Assembly (NCBI GenBank): GCA_910584125.1
Contig: CAJTXU010000002.1
Span: 60,621-124,620, forward strand
DNA length: 64,000 bases
Direction of reading: 5' to 3'
Source: an uncultured Muribaculaceae bacterium
GTDB lineage: Bacteria > Bacteroidota > Bacteroidia > Bacteroidales > Muribaculaceae
Shown: piece by piece, positions 14,957 through 22,587 of the stretch
Layout: the number at the start of each line of letters is the position of its first letter
Numbering within the stretch: position 1 is the stretch's first letter
The notes under the pieces: generated by a model
Databases searched by the model: none
Told to the model about the DNA's origin: nothing
The model's input: only the letters and a program-made list of their open reading frames with translations
Translations under genes and position numbers: made by a program

Positions 14957-17230
14957 CTATTTACGGAGAATGCCGGAGTCAAAGTCCAAGTTGTCAAACT
15001 CGGGCCTCGCTGTGATTTTCTTTTTTCCGAAACTGAAGTTATAGGATAGCCTGAAAGAAACCAGGTTGTTCATGTCCATTATGCTTACTTCAGTATCAGC
15101 ATGTACCGGCGCGGAGCGGACGGTATGCTCGCTTTCTTTGAATCCTTTGCCAAATGGCATAAAACATTCCACACCCAACGAGAGATTCGTATTCGGCCGA
15201 TACCAGAGTAGGGCCGACCAGCACTGCGCACGGGGTCGCACCAATTGACCGTCAGCAATTTTTCCCGGATATTGATAATACAATTCCGCGGACCAATGCG
15301 TGAGATTGAGCATCAACGACGACATCCACTGAAATCTGGTGCCATGCCAGGAGTATTCTTTGTTGCTTCCTTTCACATACGCTAATATCACCCTGTTCCA
15401 GAAAACAAGCTTGGTGGTGCCCAATGGTCTGATGGACATATCAAATTGAGTGCTCCAATTTTTATAAGAAGACAGATTGACCATGGTCTGCAACATATAC
15501 CTCTCGGTTGTGGTATACATGTCGCATATCATGCCTGGAGATGATTCGAACCTATTGTATGACGCGAGATTTATATAGCGATTGAGAAATACAAACCTGA
15601 TTCCGGCCGAATGTTTCTTGTATGGCTTCAATATCGCATTCCCGTGATATACCAGTCTTGTGTCAATCCACTGATCGGTCTCGCTCAACTGGGCAATTGT
15701 GGGAATATCTCCATCATATGAATAGTCAAAAGAAAAGGCAGTAGTCCTTGTCGGCTTCCAGTTGACTCTTAAACGTACGACAGGCATATATTGATTATAT
15801 GCGTGGTCTAAAAGCGTTGTAGACGTATGATTCCATGAAAATCCAAGAGTCGCGAAATAATTCAATTTATTTGTTCCATACATCCACTGTACCAATCCGC
15901 CAGTGCCATTTATTGTCTGATAGAACGGATTGGTCGTATCGACATATTTGCTCCGCTTGTATGTTTCATAGCCGACAAGTGTGAAGTCTCCAATCCTACT
16001 ATGTGGAAATTGATATTGAATCTCAGAAAACACCGCGTCGAGATGAGTCTTGTAATCAGAGTGCGAATCTTTGAGAGCTGACTCAGCATCGGTCATTTCA
16101 TTATAAGCGGAACTGTAGGAGGTTGAGTAATGCTGGTAATTTATGTTGGCCAACAGCTTACCCGCGCTCCCCCCGAAATTCTTTTCAAAATAATTCCCGA
16201 TCTTCCACTTGGTATATTCCGAGAAAAGACGGTTGGTCGCAAGAAAAGATTCTTCGGCTGTAGTGACTTCCTGATCTGACACGCCTCCGTTACGGTTAAA
16301 GCCGACTCCGGCCTTTATGTTGTAAAGAAGGTTTTCAGGCAAGTACAGCTGATATGAGAGATTCAAGGTATTGTCGTCAAGATGTTTTTTGGAATCAAGG
16401 CCTTTTTTCTCTTTCTTGTAATGCACTCCGTCAAAATCATAGTCCAGCACCTCCGACAACCGATATTTTCGATAGTGCCGGTTCTCGTTGTCATACAGCA
16501 ATGAAAAACGAGACTGTCTGTAGTTGTAAAAGAATGCAAGCGAATTATCCCCTACCAACGACTGGAATGCCTGATGTATGTTGACAGAGCCATTCCCTCC
16601 ATGAAGTGTGGATTTAAGTCTGATATTCACCACCGCCTCCACGCCCTGGGCAGCAAAACGCAACGGAGGAGTCTGATATACATCGACTTTTAAGATATCC
16701 TCCTTCGAGAGGCCGCTGACTTCCTGTCGTGTGGTCTCAACACCGTCAATCAGAATCTTTACATTCTGATTACCTTCTAAAAACATCGCGCCGTTAGAAA
16801 GAACGGTAAGATTAGGAATAAGATTCAATGCCTGATAAACGTTCGTGTATCTTTCCATTTCTTTTTCGCTCAGACGGTATGACGTATGTGTTGTAAACTC
16901 CTGGACATCCTGAGGTGTGACCACAACCTCGTTCAATGCCACAGCCGGAGTCATCACAACCACATCGCGCTCGGACTTCAGGTCTGTCGTCTTTATATAC
17001 TTGTCACTGAAATCGGGATGTGTCGCCACAATTCCGGTCACCCCCTTCTGTTGGAAATCTATGATCCCGTTCTTATCCGAAGTCCATGAAGCGATAGAAT
17101 CATTGCCGGATGAATATCCGGTGCAACGGACATCATGAATCGGGGCATTGTCCCCGCTCACAAACACTATTTGTCTGCCATAACATAAAAACGTAGCAGA
17201 CAGCAAGAAAAGCAGCATGAATTGTTTCAT
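14957..17230 (-). CDS. Outer-membrane beta-barrel protein with TonB-type plug, in the RiPP operon
   Basis: 757 residues. Signal peptide MKQFMLLFLLSATFLCYG, then a carboxypeptidase-regulatory-like fold (~20-95). A plug domain begins ALNEVVVTPQDVQEF and includes YQALNLIPNLTVLSNG, NVKILIDGVETTRQEV and VEAVVNIRLKS. The rest (~210-757) alternates aromatic-rich beta strands typical of Bacteroidetes outer-membrane barrels (OMP_b-brl_3 kind) and ends FRLSYNFSFGKKKITAR plus a short acidic tail. It sits between the maturase and the exporter, with 12- and 15-base gaps, so it is co-expressed. It may pass the peptide across the outer membrane, take back a ligand-loaded product, or give self-protection. 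Sequence alone does not decide. Confidence 0.88.
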   Translation of the reverse strand: MKQFMLLFLLSATFLCYGRQIVFVSGDNAPIHDVRCTGYSSGNDSIASWTSDKNGIIDFQQKGVTGIVATHPDFSDKYIKTTDLKSERDVVVMTPAVALNEVVVTPQDVQEFTTHTSYRLSEKEMERYTNVYQALNLIPNLTVLSNGAMFLEGNQNVKILIDGVETTRQEVSGLSKEDILKVDVYQTPPLRFAAQGVEAVVNIRLKSTLHGGNGSVNIHQAFQSLVGDNSLAFFYNYRQSRFSLLYDNENRHYRKYRLSEVLDYDFDGVHYKKEKKGLDSKKHLDDNTLNLSYQLYLPENLLYNIKAGVGFNRNGGVSDQEVTTAEESFLATNRLFSEYTKWKIGNYFEKNFGGSAGKLLANINYQHYSTSYSSAYNEMTDAESALKDSHSDYKTHLDAVFSEIQYQFPHSRIGDFTLVGYETYKRSKYVDTTNPFYQTINGTGGLVQWMYGTNKLNYFATLGFSWNHTSTTLLDHAYNQYMPVVRLRVNWKPTRTTAFSFDYSYDGDIPTIAQLSETDQWIDTRLVYHGNAILKPYKKHSAGIRFVFLNRYINLASYNRFESSPGMICDMYTTTERYMLQTMVNLSSYKNWSTQFDMSIRPLGTTKLVFWNRVILAYVKGSNKEYSWHGTRFQWMSSLMLNLTHWSAELYYQYPGKIADGQLVRPRAQCWSALLWYRPNTNLSLGVECFMPFGKGFKESEHTVRSAPVHADTEVSIMDMNNLVSFRLSYNFSFGKKKITARPEFDNLDFDSGILRK

Positions 17231-17242
17231 AATCCCTCCTTT

Positions 17243-18697
17243 CTACAAAATTAAATCCACCTCTTCCGCTTCCGGACATCTCGGATCGGGATACCATTTG
17301 GTTTTACCCGATTTCGCTATGTCAAGATAGCATACACGTTTGCCATATTCGTTCCTGCACTTCCCGAAAACATCGCAACGTCTGCACGGGGATGCTTCCG
17401 GGAAAACTTCTTGAGTCATTCGATAAAGGCTCATAGCCTTTTCGGAGTTCCAGATCTTCCTTATTGAAGAGTCGTGGACATTCCCGATCAAATATTCCGG
17501 ATTATCATACAGCATCTCACAGACGCTGCATTCGCCATTCGCCAATATGGAAATGCACGTTGTGTTAGCCATACAAATCTGGTTTTTACAAACATACTCT
17601 TCTGTGGTCGTGGACTTCTTCAATTCATATCCGTTTGCGGAAATTTTACTGAGGCCGACCCCAAAAGCCAAATCAGATCTCCTGCTGAATTCGTATACCC
17701 AGATCAAGTCGTCATTATTCACTTCCAATGACTTGTATTCCGACTCTTTGTATTTTGAAAAGAATGCCGGAGTCATCACCCATTCTTTTACACACTTGAA
17801 CTCCGAGAGATATTTGTATAGGGACGAAATTTTATCGCTCGATGCGTTCATCTTGGTAAGCACGCTTCTCACCAACACATCAAGTCCCAATTCTGAACTG
17901 TATTTCAGAAATGAAGTCAATTTTTCCAAATATGACTCTCTGACATTGATCAATCTCTTCAGAGTGTTCGGATCGACAGAGTCCAATGAAAATTGAATTT
18001 CGTCATATCCTAAGTCTCTCAAATATTTGACCTGCTCGTAATTCAAAGGGGTCTTCGTCGACAGATACGGTTTGTATCCATGTTGACGCATACATTTCAA
18101 AATTGCACGCCAATCCGGATGAGCGAATATATCTCCTCCTGTCAACGTCACATTGATTGTCCCCTGAGTTCTTAATTCCCGAATCAAATCGAGAATCTTT
18201 TCAGTCTTCATATCGGGATGCAACTTACGATTTGCATAGCAATATATGCAATCGGTGGTGCATCTGGTCGTCACCATCAAATTTGCGTATAGAGGCACAT
18301 TAGGACGGGTTATTACATAATCACCCAATCCATTGAATCCTTCATCCTCAAAAACAAGAGAATCAGAATGGTCGGAACATTGCATCAACAACCCCTGCGG
18401 TAAAATCACGGATTGGTTGTCTGACAAAGCAAACTCCTTGCTTTCCTCATTGTCGACGAGTTGCCGAACAAAATTGTCGATTGCAGTGAATGAAACATTC
18501 AATGCGGCGCTGATTGCATGGACCGATTCAGGATATTCATAATCCCCGATGTGGGACAATATATACCCTATGAACGGCGGTATGCAGAAAGCACCCGATT
18601 CGCTTTTACGCAAGTTGATTATTTTGTCAACCCTGATCAGGAATGAAGCAGATGCTTCATTCCTGATTGAATAGGCCGGTGATAAAGCGATATACAT
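17243..18697 (-). CDS. Radical SAM/SPASM peptide maturase
   Basis: 484 residues. The radical SAM cluster motif CX3CX2C is CTTDCIYC at Cys146, Cys150 and Cys153, followed by LTGGDIFAHP (the GGE-like motif) and STKTPLNYEQV. The C-terminal ~110 residues are a SPASM domain with many Cys (EYVCKNQICMANTTCIS, GECSVCEM, CRRCDVFGKC, RVCYLDI, DPRCPEAEE) for auxiliary Fe-S clusters. Residues ~1-90 could be a PqqD-like leader-binding domain (inferred). Such enzymes put crosslinks (thioether or carbon-carbon) into ribosomal peptides. The precursor stops 53 bases upstream. From memory this is closest to the GG-Bacteroidales (samocin-type) maturases. A perfect hairpin lies in codons 11-21. Confidence 0.93.
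   Translation of the reverse strand: MYIALSPAYSIRNEASASFLIRVDKIINLRKSESGAFCIPPFIGYILSHIGDYEYPESVHAISAALNVSFTAIDNFVRQLVDNEESKEFALSDNQSVILPQGLLMQCSDHSDSLVFEDEGFNGLGDYVITRPNVPLYANLMVTTRCTTDCIYCYANRKLHPDMKTEKILDLIRELRTQGTINVTLTGGDIFAHPDWRAILKCMRQHGYKPYLSTKTPLNYEQVKYLRDLGYDEIQFSLDSVDPNTLKRLINVRESYLEKLTSFLKYSSELGLDVLVRSVLTKMNASSDKISSLYKYLSEFKCVKEWVMTPAFFSKYKESEYKSLEVNNDDLIWVYEFSRRSDLAFGVGLSKISANGYELKKSTTTEEYVCKNQICMANTTCISILANGECSVCEMLYDNPEYLIGNVHDSSIRKIWNSEKAMSLYRMTQEVFPEASPCRRCDVFGKCRNEYGKRVCYLDIAKSGKTKWYPDPRCPEAEEVDLIL
18636..18667 (-). promoter_or_regulatory. 14-bp perfect hairpin in the first codons of the radical SAM gene
   Basis: ATCAGGAATGAAGC (18636-18649) is followed by a 4-base loop and its exact reverse complement (18654-18667). 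It starts 30 bases inside the maturase coding region and encodes the end of AYS and then IRNEASASFLIR. It could lower translation or reduce read-through into the maturase relative to the short precursor gene upstream. The role is inferred. Confidence 0.6.
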
Positions 18698-18750
18698 AGC
18701 TAAATCATTGATTTGTGCGTAAGTAAAATACGACTACGTCAGAATTATGA

Positions 18751-18960
18751 TTACATACCTGCACCCCCGACAGTTCCACAGAAACAACCGGGGTCTGGTG
18801 AAACAGTTACCATTCCTGCGCCTCCCAGTTTACAATAACAATCGCCATCGCCATCAGGACCCTGACCAGCACCTTTGTCGCAATGACAAGCTCCCGCGCG
18901 ACCTCCTTTGACATCCTCCATTTCCTGGAGTAGCAAAGTCTCGATTCTCGCAATTTCCAT
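18751..18960 (-). CDS. RiPP precursor peptide, double-glycine leader, three-CxC glycine-rich core
   Basis: 69 residues from ATG 18960. The longer frame back to 19005 starts at a TTG overlapping the promoter -7 box and is rejected. Leader residues 1-20 are MEIARIETLLLQEMEDVKGG, with the GG at 19-20 preceded by the hydrophobic LLLQEM helix typical of C39 substrates. The core (21-69) has CHC (25-27), CYC (41-43) and CFC (59-61), about 16-18 residues apart. The second and third units end in the identical GGAGM (46-50, 65-69); the first has a GAGQ version. Six Cys in total, each pair flanking one aromatic residue. First gene of the operon; the downstream maturase and C39 exporter fit this substrate. 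Matches the style of Bacteroidales GG natural-product precursors, but I know no close relative. Confidence 0.88.
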   Translation of the reverse strand: MEIARIETLLLQEMEDVKGGRAGACHCDKGAGQGPDGDGDCYCKLGGAGMVTVSPDPGCFCGTVGGAGM

Positions 18961-19002
18961 ACTTGAAGTATTAAAATGTTTTGTGAGCAATATTACTCGC
19001 TG

Positions 19003-19033
19003 CAAATATACAATTTTATTTTAGGACTCACAA
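19003..19033 (-). promoter_or_regulatory. Promoter of the RiPP operon
   Basis: On the minus strand: TTG at 19033-19031, 20 bases of spacer, then TATATTTG at 19010-19003 (TAnnTTTG). It would start transcription near 18997 and so sets the precursor start at ATG 18960, about 37 bases downstream. Flanks are strongly AT-rich. Confidence 0.7.
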
Positions 19034-19037
19034 CAAA

Positions 19038-19220
19038 AATATATATTTTTTTTAAAATTAGCTTAATATTTTGTAAAACGGGGGTTATTTCGATGGAATA
19101 TCAATAAGATTACGAAAATTCCAACCGTTTGCAGATGATATAAAGATGAAAGAGAATTAGGGGGCTGTGTTCGGATTGTGCAACAAGGTGTCGTCCCGAC
19201 ACATATTTATCTCTCGCCTA
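19038..19220. other. AT-rich non-coding stretch upstream of the RiPP promoter
   Basis: No gene seen. The 19038-19150 part is AT-rich like the operon. A small hairpin, GTGTCG-TCC-CGACAC, lies at 19188-19202, just before the 55-base palindrome. The change from AT-rich to normal composition occurs here, so the edge of the acquired block is probably in this stretch. Confidence 0.4.
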
Positions 19221-19275
19221 CCGTGGGTATGACGTCCGACTATGCGCTTTGCGCAGTCGGACGTCATACCCACGG
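19221..19275. repeat. 55-base palindrome (21-bp perfect stem plus GCGC inner stem)
   Basis: CCGTGGGTATGACGTCCGACT (19221-19241) pairs perfectly with 19255-19275. Inside, GCGC-TTT-GCGC extends the hairpin after a 2-base bulge. Another short hairpin, ATGTCC-TTAC-GGACAT, follows at 19287-19302. No T-run on either side. It stands between the flavodoxin gene and the RiPP operon (both minus strand) and could be an insulating terminator or a REP-like mobile palindrome. Confidence 0.75.
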
Positions 19276-19441
19276 CTACACACAAGATGTCCTTACGGAC
19301 ATGAAGTAACAACTTGATATCCTGTCAAAATCACATACCCTAAGAGCACATTGAATTGCAGTCGTTTGGATTCTTCCAACCTATTCTAAAGGACTTTGGA
19401 ACTGCCGCTGAAGTCCAGAAAATTTCAACGAAATCTTTACT

Positions 19442-19503
19442 ACCTTAGAGACCTTAACGACCTTAACGACCTTAACGACCTTAACGACCTTAACGACCTT
19501 AAT
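19442..19503. repeat. 9-bp tandem repeat array directly after the flavodoxin-ferredoxin stop codon
   Basis: Six units of GACCTTAAC (the last ends in T) at 19450-19503, preceded by a degenerate unit. Read on the minus strand the unit is GTTAAGGTC, and the array begins immediately after the TGA of the gene at 19504. The same unit occurs after the dnaG stop at 45041. Confidence 0.9.
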
Positions 19504-20286
19504 TCAGTGTTTCTTCAGCGGCTTGACGTGGCAGAAGTACTGGCCTTTGCCGTCGGTGAACCTGCCGTAGCTGATGGCATGTGCCGGGCAGTGCTGGTAA
19601 CAGGCGGTGCATGAAACGCAATTATGTCCCCAGTGTGGCTTGCCGGTGACAAGCTTGATGTTATGCATCGGGCAGGCGGTGACGCACCGGCCGCAGCCTA
19701 CGCACTCCTGAGACACGTTCCAACGCTTCGGATTCACTCCCCAGCGTCTGAACAGCGGGTATATGACCTTCGACTTTAGGCGCGGCCATTTTCCGACCGT
19801 GTAGTCCTCCCTGTATTCTCCACGACTTATGAGACCGGCTATCTCCTTGATGCGTCCCTGCGAAGAGTCGAGCTTGCGGTCTTCCACCTCGCGCGGATCG
19901 ACGTCGAAACCGGGCAGAAGCACATAGTCGTTGGGCATCGTCACCGACCATAACCCACCGATCCTGAGGCCGCGACTCGTTATGGCGTTGCGAAACATCG
20001 CCGGAGTCTCGGCCACCTCGTCGCCGCATGTGCAGACCATCGAGACCGAAATATCTGCAGCCTTTACCTCGCTGACAAACGAATCAGGCAACGCGGCTAT
20101 GAAATCGAGAACCAACGGGGGCACGCCCCAGGAATAGACCGGAAAACAGAACAGTACACGGTTCCCAGTCAGTTTCACGCTGTTCGGATCCGTGCCGGGG
20201 ATGAACACTAAATCCTCATCGAGAAGGTTACCGAGTGATTCGGCCACATAACGCGTGTTGCCGGTCCCTGAAAAATAAAATATCAT
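19504..20286 (-). CDS. EFR1-type flavodoxin/ferredoxin protein
   Basis: 260 residues. N-terminal flavodoxin-like domain with the phosphate loop FSGTGNTRYVAESL (residues ~5-18) and a second flavin loop region (PVYSWGVPP). The C-terminal ~70 residues hold two 4Fe-4S clusters: CVGCGRCVTACPMHNI and CVSCTACYQHCPAHAI. It probably moves electrons between flavin and iron-sulphur partners in the cytoplasm; the partner is unknown. It lies downstream of holA on the same strand, separated by a short AGTAA-rich repeat. A 9-bp repeat array directly abuts its stop codon. Confidence 0.88.
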   Translation of the reverse strand: MIFYFSGTGNTRYVAESLGNLLDEDLVFIPGTDPNSVKLTGNRVLFCFPVYSWGVPPLVLDFIAALPDSFVSEVKAADISVSMVCTCGDEVAETPAMFRNAITSRGLRIGGLWSVTMPNDYVLLPGFDVDPREVEDRKLDSSQGRIKEIAGLISRGEYREDYTVGKWPRLKSKVIYPLFRRWGVNPKRWNVSQECVGCGRCVTACPMHNIKLVTGKPHWGHNCVSCTACYQHCPAHAISYGRFTDGKGQYFCHVKPLKKH

Positions 20287-20288
20287 GG

Positions 20289-20350
20289 TAAGTTATTAAG
20301 TAAAAAGTAATGAGTAATATGTAAAGAGTAATAAGTAAAGAGTAATATAA
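20289..20350. repeat. AGTAA-rich short repeat between flavodoxin and holA genes
   Basis: Imperfect repeats of about 10 bases built on AGTAATRAGTAA / GTAAAGAGTAAT fill most of the gap between the start of the flavodoxin gene and the holA stop. Similar AT-rich filler is common between Bacteroidales genes. No promoter is obvious inside it. Confidence 0.6.
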
Positions 20351-20365
20351 TCTTGCCAATCAGGA

Positions 20366-21400
20366 TTATGTGAAGAGTTTGAACACAAGCTCGGCAAGCA
20401 GGTCATGCTCGTCGAAGTAAGAGTCGCGGCCTTTCGAGCGGAGGTCGAAGTCTCGGAGGTAATGGATCGCGTTGACAGCCTGACGTGGGTTGTAGAGCCT
20501 CATCGCGGTCATGAATCCACGAAGCTGCGCAGGGGCTTTGAACCCGAATTGCTGCCTGATGGCCGCCTCAGATTTATCGGGCATGTAATACGCGATCACC
20601 AGATTGGAATAGAATCCGAACATCAGACCTATCAGAGGAGCCGTCGGGTTCTTGCTCTTGTTGGATGCGAAATACTTTATAATCCTCACCGCCTTAGGAT
20701 AATCTTTGTTGCGCAAGGCGTCGAGAAACTCGAAGTTGTTGAAATCCTTTGAAATCCCGATATTCCTTTCAATATCGTCGCAGTCTATGCGGGTGGAGCC
20801 GGGGCCCTTGACGGACATCAGCTTGTTGAGTTCGCCGAACAGTTTGCTCAGCGGCAGACCGATATAATCGGCGAGGAGCGCGACGGCCTTGTCGTCGATA
20901 CCCATCTTGTGCTGCTGGCAATAGTCGCGGATACAGGCCGCCACCTCCCATTCCCTGACAGCCTCGCTCTTGAATATCACGGCGCCGCCCTCCTTGGCGC
21001 CCTTCACGAGCTTGGACGTGGCGTTGAGGCTATCGCCCTTAAAGACGAGCACGAATATCGTCGTCTGGTTTGGACGCGCGAAATAAGAGGCGAACCTCTC
21101 GAGCTTCACCTTGGCCTGCACCATCGACTGTGCCTCCTTGAGAACGACGAGCTTGCGCGGCGCCATGACAGGAAACTGCTGGGCTACACCCACCACATAG
21201 TCTATGTCGGCGTCGTTGCCGTAGAACACACTGTAATTGAAATCGCGGTCTTCCTCCGGGATGGCGTATTTCTCGATGTTCTCCACAATCATATCAATAT
21301 AATATGACTCTGGGCCCATCAGCAGATAGACCGGACTGAACACACCCTTGCGGATGTCGGATATGATTTTTCTGGCCTCAGAGGCCGTATTGTTTGCCAT
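20366..21400 (-). CDS. holA: DNA polymerase III subunit delta
   Basis: 344 residues, normal length. Delta opens the sliding clamp as part of the clamp loader. Motifs: KGVFSPVYLLMGPESYYIDMIVENI at the N-terminus, VVGVAQQFPVMAPRKLVVLKEAQ, then the AAA+-like lid (LADYIGLPLSKLFGELNKLM) and the C-terminal helical domain with IRQQFGFKAP. No functional P-loop, as expected for delta. It starts 27 bases after the CPBP gene stop, so the CPBP-holA pair probably shares a promoter. Confidence 0.93.
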   Translation of the reverse strand: MANNTASEARKIISDIRKGVFSPVYLLMGPESYYIDMIVENIEKYAIPEEDRDFNYSVFYGNDADIDYVVGVAQQFPVMAPRKLVVLKEAQSMVQAKVKLERFASYFARPNQTTIFVLVFKGDSLNATSKLVKGAKEGGAVIFKSEAVREWEVAACIRDYCQQHKMGIDDKAVALLADYIGLPLSKLFGELNKLMSVKGPGSTRIDCDDIERNIGISKDFNNFEFLDALRNKDYPKAVRIIKYFASNKSKNPTAPLIGLMFGFYSNLVIAYYMPDKSEAAIRQQFGFKAPAQLRGFMTAMRLYNPRQAVNAIHYLRDFDLRSKGRDSYFDEHDLLAELVFKLFT

Positions 21401-21427
21401 TGTCGTTGGTTTTCTGTAGGTTTGTCG

Positions 21428-22333
21428 TCAGCTTGCCCCCGCGTCCCCGGCAGGTACGGCGGGTCTGAACAAAGGCCGCCCGAAGAAGACAATCAATAAG
21501 ATGGTCAGCGCGAGACTCGTAACCGAAAGCCAGGGAAGATCGGCGCCGACGGTGTCGATATCGATCCGCGACGTTCCTCTCGCCGCCAACCACTCCGCTA
21601 CTACCACAAGCGAGTTGTTGAACGCATGGGCGAACGCCGGAATCCACAGCGAACCCGTGTAAAGATACAGGTAGCCGAACGTCGCGCCGAGCAGCAGCCG
21701 GGGAACGAAGCCGAAGAACTGGAAGTGTACGAAACTGAACACGAACGCGGCCGTCCACACCGCCACATGTCCGTTGACCCCGCCGGCGGTCATGGCCCTC
21801 TGCAGTCCGGCGCGGAAGAACATCTCCTCGGCGAAGCCCGTGAGACATCCGATTACAAGAACGCCGCTCACGAGTCCCCAGACAGACGCGTCGCCGAGTA
21901 TCATCGACGTTGTCGCTGCCGCGGAGTTCTCAAGATTGCGCATAGTCTCCTCAAGCCCGGACATCGACGTCGGCAGCGAGACGTTCTCGTTCCACCCGAT
22001 CACGGCGTTCATGGCCGGAGTCATCAGCAACAGCAACAGCAGCGTGCCGGCGAACTGGCGTGGCGCGACGGCCCTGCACAGACAGAGATAACCCACCGGA
22101 TGCCGTCCGCACAGACGCGCCGCGAGCCACGCCGGGAGCATGAACGCGAGCAGGCACTGCACCGTGGCCGATATCATGAACACACTCCTCGCGTCGGTCA
22201 TCGTGGAATGAAGGACAGACTGCAACATCCCCGTGACTAAAATCATCGAGATGAATCCGAGCACGAGAATGCCGATACGGTTCAGCATCTTGGCCTCGAC
22301 AAGCGGCTTGTCGTATGTTGGTTTGTTGTCCAT
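21428..22333 (-). CDS. CPBP-family intramembrane glutamic protease
   Basis: 301 residues with about eight membrane helices. The family motifs are present: EE in GFAEEMFFRAGLQRAM (EExxxR), FxxxH-like FVFSFVHFQFFGF, and the final HAFNNSL in IPAFAHAFNNSLVV. The family (ABI/CAAX protease-like) cuts membrane substrates or handles small peptides; the target here is unknown. It is divergent from mreB, with its own -7 element, and leads into holA. Confidence 0.87.
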   Translation of the reverse strand: MDNKPTYDKPLVEAKMLNRIGILVLGFISMILVTGMLQSVLHSTMTDARSVFMISATVQCLLAFMLPAWLAARLCGRHPVGYLCLCRAVAPRQFAGTLLLLLLMTPAMNAVIGWNENVSLPTSMSGLEETMRNLENSAAATTSMILGDASVWGLVSGVLVIGCLTGFAEEMFFRAGLQRAMTAGGVNGHVAVWTAAFVFSFVHFQFFGFVPRLLLGATFGYLYLYTGSLWIPAFAHAFNNSLVVVAEWLAARGTSRIDIDTVGADLPWLSVTSLALTILLIVFFGRPLFRPAVPAGDAGAS

Positions 22334-22352
22334 GTATTATGAATAATTTATG

Positions 22353-22360
22353 CAAAGTTA
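22353..22360 (-). promoter_or_regulatory. -7 element for the CPBP-holA unit (TAACTTTG on minus)
   Basis: CAAAGTTA on plus reads TAACTTTG on minus, 20 bases before the CPBP start. A possible TTG -33 (22385-22383) is 22 bases upstream. Confidence 0.5.
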
Positions 22361-22402
22361 ATCAATCCGCGGCAAAAAATGGCAATCCCGGCCCAAATAA
22401 AA

Positions 22403-22433
22403 TTGTGATTATGGGAAAAAATAGTTAACTTTG
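22403..22433 (+). promoter_or_regulatory. Promoter of the mre-mrdA-rodA operon
   Basis: TTG at 22403-22405, 20 bases of spacer, TAACTTTG at 22426-22433. This leaves a leader of about 145 bases before the mreB start at 22588. An open frame in the leader (from 22444) is in frame with mreB but encodes nothing MreB-like. Confidence 0.65.
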
Positions 22434-22587
22434 CACTCGGATTTTGAGGAAACTTCTTAAAGGGTCTCCCCGGCGCAGGTGCTGCCGACAGGCCACGCGC
22501 CCGTCGCTTGAGAACCCGGTTCAGAACAACCCCCTGTTACAGAGTCCTTTTAAGGCTGATTTATTTTACCCAAACATTAGAAAACAG

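Noticed and set aside
18961..19005. N-terminal extension of the RiPP precursor from a TTG at 19005
   Set aside because: The extension overlaps the TATATTTG -7 box, so it would be upstream of the transcript start; ATG 18960 gives a normal GG leader.
22444..22587. 48-codon in-frame extension of mreB
   Set aside because: Basic, proline- and arginine-rich sequence unlike any MreB; MreB starts MGLFSFTQEIAMDLGTANS at 22588.
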